In this document: one piece after another, positions 1 through 13,506 of the stretch
Numbering within the stretch: the first letter of the stretch is position 1
Layout of the letters: each line of letters starts with the position of its first letter
DNA from: Puffinus mauretanicus
Lineage: Eukaryota; Chordata; Aves; Procellariiformes; Procellariidae
NCBI GenBank assembly: GCA_023333565.1
Contig: JAJKFH010002273.1
Span: 248,001 to 312,000, forward strand
Reading direction: 5' to 3'
Length of the DNA: 64,000 nucleotides
The notes under the pieces: generated by a model
The model's input: only the letters and a program-made list of their open reading frames with translations
Database searches by the model: none
What the model was told of the DNA's origin: nothing
Program-made: the position numbers and the translations under genes

Positions 1-3000
1 TAACACATACAAAATGTATTTAACGTCACAGGATGGGGTACCAGATGTAACACATTAATGTATTTAGACTGGTGCAAGGTGAATAACTCTTAGCTTAGCA
101 GTGAGGTATGAAGCTTTTGTCAACTCCATGTTCAGAGATTGGGGTTGGATTAGTTAGGGTTTCTGGGTTTTTATCCAGAGCTTTTGCAGAGTCTTTTTCA
201 ATAGCCAAACATGAACTTCCTATTCTGTTCCTTTATCCACAAACCATAATAACATTACAATGGACTTTTAATGCTTGTATAGCACTTTGAGATCAGTGTT
301 TTGAGTGAAAGTTGCTGCATGTTTACTGATTTGTTCCTATGAAATGGCCCTGGGGCACCTGAGTACAACCATAGAGGTGTATTGGAACAAGGGAAAGCAG
401 AATCTGGTCTGAGAGTACTAGCTGCTATTTTAGTAACACCAGTGATCCGTAAAGAACATCCATTAGTCTCCTATTCCACTCACTTTACAATAAATGTTTT
501 TGGTGACACATTCTTATTAAAGTTTTCTGGGATTTAGTTGTTCTTGTGGCTCTAAAAATCAGAGGAGAGGGTATTTAGTAGTAGCAGGTGTTAGCAAACT
601 ATTATTACTAAGCTCTTTCAGAAACAATTTATGATCTATTTTATAGATCCTACCACGCTCATGGATCTAAGCTTCATTCTTGATGCAATTGACCAAACTA
701 AGCCTTGTGAAGGCAGTAACAAGGCATAGGAAGGGGTCGTTTTTCAGAAGAAAGATTCTTTAAGCAAGTGAGAAAATGAGGAGAAAGAAACAGGATGACA
801 CTATACTGGTGTTAGTAAACCCAGCTGATCAATAACCTTATTATTAGAAAAGGCTAAAATTTCCCACTCCAGGAGTTTTTTGTACAAACACCATTATAAG
901 TGGGCAAGTGTAAAAACTGGAGCTTGTGGGTAGGAATAAGGGAAACAGCACGGTGTTTGAGATTTCAGGCCATTCATTATTTACAAAACGCTTGTGGCTG
1001 GCAATGTTAATTACTTGACTTCTAAAGAAAGCGGAGGGATTGTTTTGTTTTTTAGTTTAGCAAAAGCCCTTTACTACATAGCATTATTTATGTGTTTGCA
1101 AGGATGCGAACTTGTCAGTTGATCTTATTTTATTTAAAAGCTAAAATCATTACAAGTTGATGAAGCAATAGTTCAGGTGTACAACAGCTGTTGGGGAGCC
1201 TCAGATAAAGAAGCGTTCAAAACCCCTGCCGGAGCTACGCTTGCCATTGCAAGGAACTGAGGGAGCCTGCCGGTCCCGTGGTGAGTGTGTTTCGCACCAC
1301 GGGGCAACGAGCTGGCCGATATCAGACGCGGTCTCTGCTGAAGCCTGCACAAATAACAGAGAAAGAACGTGTTGCTGTTGTTTGACAGCCACTGGTAAAT
1401 TATGCCTCTTACCTGTAAACTCTCTAAATCCCCTTTCAGCATCTCACAAAGAACAATAATTGTTTATTGATCTAAACGTTAACAATGTATTGCTTGTTCT
1501 TCAATAAGGTCTAGAAATGTAACTCAAGGGCAATAACTGCTTTGGATAAACAACAGACTTGACGGATGTGTGGCTTTTTTTTTTTTCCTTTTTCTAAAAT
1601 ATAAGCATATAGTTTAAGCATTTTGTTGTTATCTTGATGTAATCATTGTACGCATGTGTATCTGTATGGGCTAGTGTCTGTCTATCTTCCGAAGAGTCAT
1701 TTTTCTCAACAGTGTTTAATACTTCCCCATAAGTGTCTGTTTTGAAGCACAGCAAAATGCAGAACTGTGTTTCAAATCATTCTTTTTATGTTCCTGCAAC
1801 ATCTGTGCTTTGTCAGCCACTCAGATGTTATATGCAAAAATAAAAAGCAAGGTGATGCAAGATAAAACACACGGCAGCATAAACACCAGTGGAGAAATTT
1901 TCCATACGCTACCAGCATTTTGTGTGTACTAGGTGGGCACATATAAGCAGAAACAGAATATTTCTGGATAACAATCAGTCACACTTAAAGAGGAATGTAA
2001 TAATATAGAGGTACGTGTTTGTTTATATTTAGTGGATTTTTAAATTAGTCTATTCTGTTTCACTTCAAGATAGAAGTGATAAGTTTAAAATGAAAATAAT
2101 TGCTGCTGAGCAGAACAGCAGGCAGGTAATCATCGTGGTCTCAGATAATGACACTGACAACAGTAGGCCATAACCAAGTTATAATATAAAACTATCTTTC
2201 ATGCAGAATGAGTACAAAAAAGTTTCCAAGTGTAGGGCTTTTTCCAACTTGGTAGATCTGGACAGCTGATAAACTCTCGGATATCTCAGTGACAATTAGT
2301 TACTTATTTTTCAATCCTGAAATTGGAGGTTGAAAGTTAAGTAGCAACATAAAGCTAAACACCTCTGGGACAGGTTGTGGGTCCAAGCTAGGCAGAAATG
2401 ACAGAAAATCATTGAGAAGAGAAGACATTAAAAGGTCAGAAATAAATTGTGATCAAGCCCTGTTTGACCATTTTATCAGTTGGTATTTTTCTCTCCTTTT
2501 AAGAATGAAACGACATTTTCCCTTCTCTGAAGTTGTTTGTGTTGGCATTAAGGATTTACCTACCATCTAAATATGTCATCTTATTTAGATGTGTTTCATA
2601 CTGAAGGAGGGTCATGTTATTATAGGAAACTTTGATTCAGGAAAACTTTTAGTGGAAATATCAGTGATAATGTGAGAAATAAGAGAGGCAGGGGACTGGG
2701 AAGATGTGGCTGCGTGACTTAGATGCACTACAGTGCATGCTGGAAATTCCTCCTTACAAGCCCTGTGAGTGAAATTCTGGCCACGAATAAACCAAAGGTA
2801 AAGCTCTCCTTGATTTCAGTGGGATATGAGGACTTTATCCTATACAATTTCTACCTCACTAAGCAGAGATAGTAGCTTTAATGTAGCAAAGACTGTAAAT
2901 TATAAATAGATTATTGAAAAGAATAAAATATATTTTGTGGATGTATCTTTTAACTCACTCATACACATACCTTTTAGATTTCGATCTTCCTGAGGAAATT

Positions 3001-6000
3001 CAGTCACTAAAATATTTCCTCTGCCCTCATCTACCATGTGTGTGTTTACAGTTTCTTAGAGGTGGGATTTTCCTAGAAATTTTAGACCATTCCTGTGAAT
3101 TTGGAAACATTAATTCCCTGTGCTGCTGTAGTCCATGAGGTTCTTGGAGCTGCAGAATTTTTTGCTAAGTCATTAGGGCATTGGAGTGAGTGCCTATATG
3201 TAACCATATTTGTTTTGATATCTGTATCATGGTCTGTGATCCTTGGCTCCCCTTAGTTCCCACTTCCAGGTACCAACAAGGAGTTAGTCCCTAGCTTTAT
3301 TCTGCTTACCCTGTCATGCTGATGGTCTGCTGTACAACATGATGCACTCTGAGGGCCTCGTCAACCAGTCTCCTCTAGCAACAGATCCTTGCCTTTCCTT
3401 GACCCCAACATATTCACGTTAGAGAAGTCAAAACTCAGACTTCAGCACTGATCAAATATTTCCCTGTTGCTTTAACTGTCTCTGAAGATAAGCTCTTGCT
3501 GTCCATTATTTGAGAGATTCTTACCAGAAAAGCTCAGTCTGTCTTCTCTAGTAAAACTTTTTTCCAGTTGCCTCAGTCACATTAGGTACCCAGATGCATT
3601 TATATGGAGATAGCAGCTGGATATACACTGAAGTGAAAAGGAATTTTTTAATTATTATTTCTTGTATTCTAACTATTTCTTACATTTCACTGTTCAATAT
3701 GCTTTTCTTCCTGAGGCTGGAAACTGCTTTCAGCTGCATATCTTGTCTCAATTCAGATGGTGTTTTGTTCTTCACAACTGTAATACTTTGAAAAGAGTTC
3801 TAACAAGCAACTTATTTCTATGTTAATTCATTAAACTTCAAGATTATGTTGCTCTGGAAATTCTTGGACTGAAAATGAATTAAAAAGAAAGCAAAGAAAA
3901 CATAAGGAATGGCTTCATTGAACGTAGTGGAAGTGTTCCTGGAAATCTTACGCGTGTTCCACAGGATGCCACCCTTTCTTTTAGGTGAAAAATTTTCTAA
4001 TCTGTGCCAGCTGGAATGATTCATTGTGTTTGATTGGCAAAGCAATTGATAGGAAAACCAAGCTGAATATGGAAAGAACAGCAAAATAAATGACAAAAAT
4101 CAATTGACTCATTCTTTGATTCTGATTGGTTTTAATTACTGTATTCCTGTTTCTTTAAAAATCTTAACACCAGTATTTAAATATATGGCTTCTTCCCTAC
4201 TGAATGATATTTTATACCTGATAACTTTGGGTTTTGCTTTGGTTGATAGATAATTGTACAGATTAAGACATATGTCATCATTTCTCCAGATGCTCTGAGA
4301 CAACAACAGCCCAAATATTTAATACATAGTTTTGTGAGAAATGCAGGCAGGCCACTGTTTGGAGCACTTTAGATCTATTCTCTTTGTTTTTTGTGTGCCC
4401 CTGCAGTTCCTTTCAAAACCTCTCCAGGAAATATATTGAGATATATCGACTATGCTGCTGTGTGTCATGTGGAATTCAAAGAGATTTAGAGGGCGAGTTC
4501 TACTTTTTAGGTAGAAGCTTGTAATTTGAATTCACCTACAGATAGTTGTGGTAATGGGGACTCTAACGCTCGGATACGTAGTTACTATTTGCTTTTCTTT
4601 CAGTCGTGTGCATTAGGACTTTAGTAAGATTCTTGTGGAATTTTTTAATTAATATTTTTATTTTTAAGCCAGGTGGTATTAGAACTGCAAACTCGTATGC
4701 ATCCAACTGTAATTCTCTCTCATCTATTTTATTGCCTTGTAATCACAAAGGAAATTAGTGGACTTGTTTTCAAGGGCAAAAATACTGAATTTGCTGTAGT
4801 TCTTTGTCTCCTTAGAGCTTGTCAGTGGGATCAGCTGCTGAATTGGAATCCATTGCTAGCTTTGGTCTATTAAGAAATTCAGTGCTAGCTACAACCCAGC
4901 ATGAGCCAAAATCTTTAAGTGCTTAGGACTGAAACATCTTTAGGGGTAAATGTTTTGTAGGTATTCAGAAGAGGATTTGCAAATGCTTGGTTGATTTTTT
5001 TTTGTTTTGGTTTGGGTTGTTTGTTTTGTTTTGTTTTTTAAATCCCTGTGTGTTTCTATGTAGATTTGCACACTAAATTTGCATGTTGGCTTGGCAATAT
5101 TGGGTGCTTCTATATTGAATGTCTGGATAACTTTGTTATATACTAGCTGCAACCAATTGTTGATGATTCTACTTTTGCGCCTGAAGTCAATATGGGATGC
5201 TGTTTTTCCTGTAATGGACCTTACTCTTCAGAGCTAGGTCTCAATTGAAATTCATTTTGATTTATCTCAGCATACACTTAAATGCCCAAAGGTATAAAGT
5301 GATTGTCTACGGTGAATGTGCAAAAATCTGTCTTTAATGACTGCAGATACTTTTTATCTGCTTACTTCTGATATGAATACAGGAAGAGGACTCTTTAAGT
5401 TTGCATGATTATTTTAAGGGATGATGTCTAGGGGGGAATGATGTTTGAATGTATGGTTTTGCTTTGCTATACCCTAGAAAATGGTATCGTTCTCTTTTCT
5501 GTGTTGCCAGTGTCCCTGTTCTCACTTCTGAGACTCTGTATCAAAGGACTCATCATATCTGAAAGGATTAATTTCAGGGAACATTTTTGAATGGTATCTA
5601 GTGCTGGAGGTTATTCAAATTCTAGCAAGTTGCTACTGTATACATGTGAACGGAGATTCTTGGAAGCTTTTAACTTAGTGGAATAAGAGGATATTCCTTT
5701 GGAGAACAATTTGAGTAGTCTCATATCAGGATGATTCGTTCAGCAAAATTAGTTTCTTTCTTGGAAGAAGCAGAAATATGTTAAATGACACTAAAAGAAA
5801 AAAAAAAAAAATTCAGCTTTGGGACAACAGGGGATATAACTATAATCAACTGAAGAGAGTCCTGCCATAGAAAGTGGCTAGTAGCCTCTGCTTATAGCTG
5901 TTGTTGTCAGCTTTGCTTGTAACACATGGAATATTTGAATGAAAACTTAGTTTGTGATGTGAACATTTTATAAGTACTTGATGTTTTTAAAACCTGATCA

Positions 6001-6327
6001 TACTTCTAGGATGAAATTTTCAAAGGAAAAGGAATATTTCAGGCATGTGTCCTGAAATTCCTTTGGCACATGCATAATTTTATGACAGAAGTTTACAAGT
6101 TGAATGAAGAACACGCTGCCGCTGTTTTTGAGTACCGTTAACAATTTCTTATTCCTGCTGTCATTCCGCAAGGTTATTCCAATGTTTTTTCTTTTTTTTT
6201 TTTTTCTTCCTCCTCTCTAACTGCATTTGCTGTGACACTGTGTCTTAGACTCAGTTCATCATTTGTGCATAGGTCTTTGTTGTACAAATTAATTTTATAG
6301 TTTACTGCAGGTGAAGCAGGTTGGAGG
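1..6327. other. Gene-free AT-rich stretch
   Basis: No host gene or recognisable transposon was found here. Open frames are short (under about 100 codons), lack recognisable domains and overlap one another on both strands. Visible landmarks are a GC-rich patch with a hairpin near 1.27 kb, an A-run at about 5797-5811 and a TTTTG-type simple repeat near 5.0 kb. Intronic or intergenic status cannot be told from the sequence. Confidence 0.6.
1195..1345. other. GC-rich patch with perfect hairpin
   Basis: This patch is clearly richer in G, C and CpG than the surrounding DNA. It contains an inverted repeat: CCCGTGGTG at 1275-1283 is matched by CACCACGGG at 1295-1303 around an 11-base loop. One G-U and one G-C pair can extend the stem to 1273-1305. 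No promoter, exon or known RNA family is recognised. It may be a small orphan CpG-rich element or a chance structure. Confidence 0.4.
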
Positions 6328-6575
6328 AAAAATTCAAACAAAAGGAAATGCAAAGTCCTGCACCTGGAAAAGAATAACCTCATACACTGGTACAGGCTGA
6401 GGGCTGACTTGCTGAAAAGCAGCTGGTCAGAAAGGACCTGGGGACTCTGGTGGACAACAAGTTGACCATGGCCTGACAAAGCACTCTTGCAGCAAAGGCG
6501 GCCAACAGCTTCCTGGGCTGCATTAGGCAGAGCATCGCCAGCAGTTCAATAGAGGGGATGCTTTCCCTGTGCAGA
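6328..6575 (+). mobile_element. CR1 LINE fragment (ORF2, C-terminal part), truncated both ends
   Basis: In the sense direction this stretch matches the part of CR1 ORF2 that follows the reverse-transcriptase active site. Visible features are the AAATGCAAAGTCCTGCACCTG run, the stretch normally encoding an LGVLVD-like motif (here frame-shifted), and a region resembling the usual KKAN..LGCI run. It lacks both the catalytic FADD region and the 3' tail, so it is an internal scrap of about 250 bases. Stops and frameshifts interrupt the frame. The subfamily appears to be the same type as the copy at 22.4 kb. Ends are approximate. Confidence 0.8.
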
Positions 6576-9500
6576 AAAACCACAAGCCATGCGGTAAGTG
6601 CAGGCATCCAGGTGTTTAGCAGAACTCCAACAGATTTCTTTGCTCAGCTCACTGTAGCTGGATGGATCAGGTTGCTTATATTCAGCACTGCATAGGTCTG
6701 TGTTCTAAAACAGATGGTATGGCCAAGTTGCCATCATCCAAGCACAACAAACTCACTCCAGGATACTTTTGTCAAAGACTGAAGAGTGGAGTCCCACAAT
6801 CTTTTACGAAGAGCAGGCTTTTATTTTTTCTTTTCAATCTTGTTGATGTGGCAACCTGCTAGTCCCTACTATAGAGAGTAGAGGTATTTAGTTTTGTGTA
6901 TCAATTATGATACATACCTTCTGCTATAAGAGGAGCTGTTTTTTTTTCAGCTGAACTTTTTCTTAGCTGGGTGTGATAAACAGTTGTCAGCACTAAATGC
7001 TGATCTAAATTGATCTTAAGCCATTCAGATACTAAGTGCATCTTCCAGAAATAAGAAAGATGGTCCTTACCAGTCTGAGATTCAAGAGACTGAAATGCAG
7101 GCTGTCGAGCTGTATTGGTCAACCGATGTAAACCTATGAAAAACAGAAAAGGCAGCAGCTGTGGGACTGGGGCTATCTGCATACATTTTGGCATGCACCC
7201 TAGTGCTCTGAAGTCACAGAATTAAAATACATCCTTCCTTTGTAAGTAATTTTGTGCCTATGACCAGACAGCAAGGAATGCATAGCATGTATGAATATGT
7301 CCAAAGGTGGAAGTAGGAATAACTTGTTTAACTGTACTCATTCACAGAGGGACAGTTTTTTAAGAAAGAGTAAGTTATTTTAATGAATTATGTAGTTTTT
7401 TAAAATTTGCATAAAAACTAGCTATATTATTTTCTTCTTGCTGATGGTTCTGTTGAAGAAAACAGAAGGAGAGGGGGAAAAAAATTCCTGTTTTTACATG
7501 AGATCGTTTGTACGGCATTGTTATTCCTTAATTCTATGCTTTGTTGTAAGGTAGCTGTGGAGAATCTGGCTCACGTACTAAAGCATGCTTTTTTCTTGTT
7601 GTATCATCTTTTCATAAGAATTCACTCCCCAAATGCTTTACTTACACATATAACGTAATTACAAAGATAACTGCAATGGCAAAAAAAATGTTAGGAGCAT
7701 GAAGACTAACTATTCATCTGAGATGAGTAATGGTAAATAGTAATGGTAAAATGGACAAGAAAGCAGTGGAGTATTTAAAAACAGAGGAAGTAAAATAGCT
7801 GGCCTTATTTCTACTGTATGCTTGCAAAGATAAGTAGAAAAAGCCTGTCTAGTTTTGTATAAGGACTTGTATAAGTTTTGTAAAATATGATAAAGGTTTG
7901 CTGTAGTAAAGGTGAGAAAAGATTTTGTGTAACTTTTTTTTTCCCCTATCTATGATATATCTTTACCTTGGTAATGAAGAAAGAATTGTTGTAAATAGTA
8001 GAGATGGAATATGAGGAAGGGTTTCAGTTACAAAAACAGGGGTTCAAATTCAAGCAATACTAATCCACCTCTGGAATAATTTATTCTGTATCTTTTAATA
8101 AATTTGCAATTCTGATCTACTAGATCTCTATTCAACAGTTTTGAAATTACATTTTTACTTTATATTTTAATGTCAGCCATATCTAAAGCTCTATCTGTAC
8201 GTTAAATTGCAGTATATTGTTCAGCCACTGGCTATCCCTCGCTACCCTGTACGCTCCGCAGCTTTTCACACGGTGGTTCATACTAAACTAAAGATACTAA
8301 GTTGGACTGCAAAGCATGCAGCCTTTTTTCTGAGGAAGTTTCTTCTGTTTTAAATGAGCCATGTTCAATGAACTATAACTCTGTGCTTGCTATTAACATT
8401 TGATTTTTCAATATTTAACAACGGGCCATTGCAAATGATCTGCTTTTACCTATGTGTGTGTATGTATGTATCTATATAGAGAGGTATAGATATGTAAGCA
8501 ATGCTAATCATAAAGTTATACAGAATATAAATAAAATTTAATTAATTCATCACATAACTTTCTTCTTGCAACCTATGTGGAATCCCATGGGCTTCCTTGG
8601 AATTCTCTTTGGATATACATGTTCAGCTGTGCAGATCAAATTGCTTGACTGAGGTTATTTAAAGAGATGACACAGGTCTTTAGATAAAGTCATCTTTAGA
8701 TTACTTTAGATAAAAAACAAGAAATAAAAAAAAACCCCAACTCTTTAGTTTCAGTCTCTTTTAAGTGTATGATGACTTCAGACTTTCACTTTGCATTTGA
8801 AATCTCATTAATATCTTTTCCATTTTTTGGTCACATATGCTGCTTCTTTCTTGCAGTGACCACATCTATGAGCTAACTGCATAAGCAGCACTCATTATTT
8901 GCTTATTCAACTATAGCAGGATATTCAATTTCAGATTTTTGAATTAAAGAGATGGAAGATGCCTCCCAGTTCTCCAGGTGATGCTTAAAAGAGCTCAGAA
9001 TTTTATAGTTCACTAGTTAAGATATCTTTCTGAGGTTAAGCTAATGACTTTTTTTTTATACCTTATTAGCTATCTGACGGTGCACTAACAAAAATATATT
9101 AAACTTTAAAAAAGAAAAAGATAACTAATGCAATCACATAAAACATCACTTAATACTGAAAGCTGCAAGCAGTATTGCAAAGCTACAGTGTAAGTTTAAA
9201 TGTAATACATTATGAAAAAATAGAACATTTATGATCCATTGTTCCTGTAATTTTCTTTCACTCTATTTTTTTTTCTTTTTTTTTTCTTTTTTCCAACTGT
9301 TGTATTATAAATGGGTTAAAAAGCAGGATATGTCTTCCCAGCCACGATTCCTTGTCCTCAGCAAGGAAATCAAATATACAGAGGGAAAAAAAAAGAACCT
9401 CAAAGAATTACAACATTGGTTAAAAACCAACAGCTTTTCTGTAACTAGTGGAACACCAAGGAGCAACAGAATAAATGATCCAACATTTTGTCTTGCAGGA

Positions 9501-9669
9501 TCCACCTATGATGATCTACATTAGTCTGACTGCCCCGTTTCCCTAGCACGAGTTTGATGTGCTGTAAATATGCCTGTTCTTTCGGTTAGAGATGGCTATT
9601 TATCTTGTAGTAGAATCTAAGGATTCAAGCTTTACAGCTGCATCATGTCATACAAAAGCATAGAAAGAA
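6576..9669. other. Gene-free AT-rich stretch
   Basis: No gene, RNA gene or clear transposon was recognised. There is a small TATG/TATA simple repeat near 8455-8500 and a pyrimidine-rich run near 9265-9295. The open frame at 9231-9524 is built largely on that pyrimidine tract and is not credible as a gene. Confidence 0.55.
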
Positions 9670-10560
9670 AAAATAATTTCTGTCCTGCAGAGCTTCCAAT
9701 CTAGATACAATGAGAGATAATTGATACGTCAAAGTAAGGAAGGAAGAATAATGTGGGAGTGAAATAATTCTGAAAAAGGTATTTTAGGCCATGGTGATAG
9801 CCTTATATCTGTGAGGCTTTCATAGTTCTGATGAGACAAAAGAGCGTAAAGCAACGGAGAACGGCTGCCTCACCAGCAGCTGCATCTTGATGCAGAGCGA
9901 AACAGAAGCAGGAATTCTGAGTATAGTTGTATGCATTGAAAAATGGTACTGCTGTTCTCCTTGATATTATTCAAATAGTGACTTTTACCATTCTACCTTC
10001 AGCAGTGATAGTGCTTGTGATAGTAGGTATAAAATGGCTAATCCATAAACTATCGTATAGTCAGGAAGGAATTTGTTGAGATGAATGAAGGAGATGGTGC
10101 CAGGAATGTATGAGCCAGAACAGCTATTTTGGCAGAAAAATTTGAACAGCTAGAAGTGAAGACATATGGTGCTTAGACCAGAAGTGTGGAAACTGTAGTA
10201 GTTGAGACACAGCAGAATGAAGACTTGGATGAAAACCTGTTTCTCTTCTCATTCCAGACAGCTTGAGTTCTTAATATCTTGTGCCTGAGGAACCTTCAAG
10301 ATCTAGATGATGTTGTGTGGGATTACATGGACAGACAACTCAAAAATGATTATAAGTTGTGTAACTGAGTGGGAGGAAAGTTAGGGTTGTCCTGAATCTG
10401 AGACTAGACTAACAGAAAGGTATTTAGGGAAGGAAAAGAGGGAGGGCTCTGTTTTAATTGCGCTGAGATTGGAGAACAGTTGGGCAATAACAAGAAAACC
10501 TTAGAAAATAAGGCCAAGATAGGTATAGAAAAAAGAAGGAATTCAGAGTCATCTGGACTT
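9670..10560 (-). mobile_element. Ancient L2-like LINE fragment, antisense
   Basis: Read on the minus strand, this region carries degraded traces of an L2-type reverse transcriptase C-terminal half. At about 10200-10260 the minus frame gives QVFIQVFILLCLNYYSF, which resembles the family's conserved segment ending in LDYCNSL. At about 10320-10380 it gives TQLHNL followed by LSM, resembling the family's TQ..NLGV...LS segment, with stops and a one-base shift. The low-coordinate end, near 9680-9700, has a CTGCAGAGCTTCCAATCTAG motif like the 3' region of L2 elements in reverse. The match is by eye and heavily decayed. This implies an insertion that predates birds. Confidence 0.6.
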
Positions 10561-11674
10561 TCCCTTAGGAAATATTACATTAATAATATATAAAGTGTGT
10601 GTGTACTCCATAGTTGCAAGATTTTCCCAAATGTCCTTGGTTGCCATGGAGATGAGAGCCTAAGGACTGAAAAATTGTTTGTTTAAATTTAACATTCTAC
10701 TCCGTAAAACTAAACGGGTTTTTTTGCCTTCAGTATGGAGAATCTTTGGGTCAAAAGAAGAGCAATCTTTCCTCTCAGAAAGAGTTTGGCAGCGTTGGAA
10801 AAAGTTTTTTCACTAGTAGTTATAAACAGCTGAATTCAGTGAATATCTTCTTTACTTCTTCCCTAGAGGAGAAATACTCTGAAATGGAAGTTAAATTGGT
10901 GAGGTTCACCTTCTTTTCTCAAGCTGAAATGCTCTAGCACATGGAGCAATGCAAACTAAGTAGGATAAAACACTCTTCAGTCTAATGACTACAGCAAAAT
11001 GCTCCCTCATCCATGTGTAGCGAGGCAATAGGGATCTATTCCCCCTGTGTGCAAATTATGTAATCCTGCTCATCGCGTGGCTACGAGGGATGGAATAAGA
11101 GTATTGCTGAGCAATTATAAAATGCAGGCGTCACATTTGTAAACTAACGCAAAGTGGGAAAACCTGTTTCTGAAGCTATGAATACGAATCCTCTGCTGTT
11201 TTCTACAATGTGCCCAGAAAGCTTATTGCTTTGAAAGCAGAGTGCAGTTCAGGAAATTTCAAAAGGGGAAAGAAAATGCTGTTGCATTTGCTATTACTGT
11301 TTCCTTCATCTTCTCAATATATTACTGAAAATTGAAGACAAGCTTATGATACGTACATCAAAAGAAAACTTTCCTTATGATGAATGATAGCAGGACAAGG
11401 TCAATAGTAGAAGTGATTTAAGCATTTGCTAAGATCTGCTATATTATTCCACTGTAAAGTTTGCAAGGCAAGAACACACTAAAGCTAATAAATACTGAGC
11501 CAGATTCTTCCACTTATGTCTCTCTGTTCATAAAAAATCTAACGTTTTCTGGAAATGCCAAATTTAAGATTCCTGCCATGATGTCAGTTGGCTATGATTT
11601 CATGTTTGCTTTAGAGATATGCTTGAGATGTGCTTACAGTTATTTATGAGTAACCAAACCATTCTGATTATTAG
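10561..11674. other. Gene-free stretch
   Basis: No gene or clear repeat was recognised between the L2-like fragment and the first LTR. Short open frames at 10746-10937 and 11461-11649 show no domain or composition signal. Confidence 0.55.
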
Positions 11675-11679
11675 GTTTG

Positions 11680-12268
11680 TGTCGTGGTTTAACCCCAGCT
11701 GGCAACTAAGCACCACACAGCCGCGCGCTCACTCCCCACTCTCCCCCAGTGGGATGGGGGAAGAGAATCGGAAGGGTAAAAGAGAGAAAACTCATGGGTT
11801 GAGATAAAAACAGTTTAATAATTGAAATAAAATAAAATAATAATAATAATAAATTGTAATGAAAAGGAAAATAACAAAGCGAGGGAAAGAAAACCCAAGA
11901 AAGACAAGTGACACAAATGAAAACAATTGCTCACCACCAACTGACTGATGCCCAGCCAGTCCCTAAGCAGCGGCCCCCTGCCAACCTTCCCCCTTGTTTT
12001 ATTGCTGAGCGTGCTGTCATATGGTGTAGAAGATCCCTTTGGTCAGCTGCCCCAGCTGTGTCCCCTCCTAGCTTCTTGTGCACCCCCAGCCTCCTTGCTG
12101 GTGGGGTGGTGCGAGAAGCAGAAGAGGCCTTGACTCTGTGTAAGCACTGCTCAGCAGTAACTAAAACATCCCTGTGTTGTCAACCCTGTTTCCAGCACAA
12201 ATCCAAAACATAGCCCCATACTACATACTCTGCAGAAAATTAACTCTATCCCAGCCAAAACCAGGCCA
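11680..12268 (-). mobile_element. Solo LTR of an avian ERVL-like endogenous retrovirus
   Basis: The stretch runs from TGTCGTGGTTTAACCCC to CCAAAACCAGGCCA. On the minus strand it therefore begins TGGCCTGGTTTTGGCTGG and ends TTAAACCACGACA, the termini of a common neoavian LTR family. Minus-strand signals fall in LTR order, with an A/T-rich promoter region near 12000 and an ATTAAA polyadenylation signal at 11814-11819. No internal retroviral coding sequence flanks it, so it is a solo LTR. The flanking five bases, GTTTG (11675-11679) and GTTTT (12269-12273), form a near-matching target-site duplication. An AAT/AAAT simple repeat lies inside at about 11826-11852. The cAMP-response-element-like palindrome seen in the copy at 30.1 kb is altered here (12012-12019). 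Confidence 0.85.
11826..11852. repeat. AAAT/AAT simple repeat inside the LTR
   Basis: Tandem AAAT and AAT units lie in the R/U5-proximal part of the LTR. The copy at 29.84 kb has a shorter AAT run at the corresponding place, about 30001-30012, so this site is length-variable between copies. Confidence 0.8.
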
Positions 12269-13471
12269 GTTTTGAAACAGAATAAAATGTAGATTATTAG
12301 AGCTTAGAAAAAATGACAATAATAGCTGCTGATTGCTAAATCATATTACCTTAACACTTGTATAAGAAAAATTGGATATATTTTTTTCCTTGTTTTCAAA
12401 ACAAATTACCCTTGAAAAAAAGGAGTTTACATTAAATGATTGGCTGAAAATATTGATAGCAATAGTAACAAACACTAGCAAAACACAGTCCTTTTGGGAT
12501 AGTTCACTGTCATGAAGAGGTATAAAAACATGTTAGGAAGGGAAGGGAAGGTGGAAGGAACAAAGAAAAATATATGTAAAATAAAAGCATGATTATACAT
12601 TTGAAAACTATAGCTACATCCTTGGATGAAGTAATGAGTGAGAGGTGGTACGAAGAAAATTTTCTTGATGAAAGATTATTCCCAGGAAAAGATCCTTCAT
12701 GTAGCACAAGCTCCCTATAGTGTATGTTTTTTATTCTACAGTCTGTTTACTATAGCACTGTGTTCATGATTGTTGCGCTAATAGATTTTTGTTTCCTGGA
12801 GTGACCAAAGATATCTTGGCAGGAATCAGGCAGGCGAGTGTGTTCAGGTGGCACCGCATGTGACCCTTTCCATGTTCCCAGGGCACAGCCCTCCACTGGC
12901 CAGGAGTAACCAGGCCACGGGGCAGAAGTTGCTTTGGTGGGTCTGGAGGGAACTCCCTACAGACTGTTAATTCCCTAGTAGTCAAGTCTGCCAATTTAGG
13001 ACTTCTTTGCCCTATTGTTTCAGGAATTAAAAAATTATTGTGCCATTGTGAAACTATTTTAATAAAGATTTTATCAATATTTAATGCATATTAGGCCTTA
13101 AATAGAAAATATTTATAAGGAATAAATGGTGTTAAATTAAGAAGTATAATTTCCAGTAACTTCTCTTTTTTATTAATATTTAGAGAATTTCTTCTCTAAT
13201 CCTTTTTAACAGATCATTCTGCTTGGGGCTGCTGTTTCAATAGTGCTCCATTCTTGGCCTTGTCATTTAAGTTCCTCATTTAATTTATATATAAAAAATT
13301 CAATAGGTTTAATGTTCTAGTTTCTCATTGTTTTAATTAAAATGGAAAATGTGTCCCTTTGTATACCACTTCAAGTCCTGAATACATGAGCCATTTAAGG
13401 CAGCTTTAAAGAAATCTTTTTGTAAAACTTCATTTTTCTCATTGTTCTTTAAGATAAGGTGGACAAGATAG

Positions 13472-13506
13472 GTAAGATGATAAACTGATAAGTAAGATGA
13501 TAAACT
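13472..13506. repeat. Short tandem duplication, period 20
   Basis: GTAAGATGATAAACT occurs at 13472-13486 and again at 13492-13506, 20 bases apart. This looks like a small local duplication. No function is inferred. Confidence 0.8.

Noticed and set aside
8030..8070. tRNA B-box-like GGTTCAAATTC
   Set aside because: No A box or cloverleaf could be built around it.
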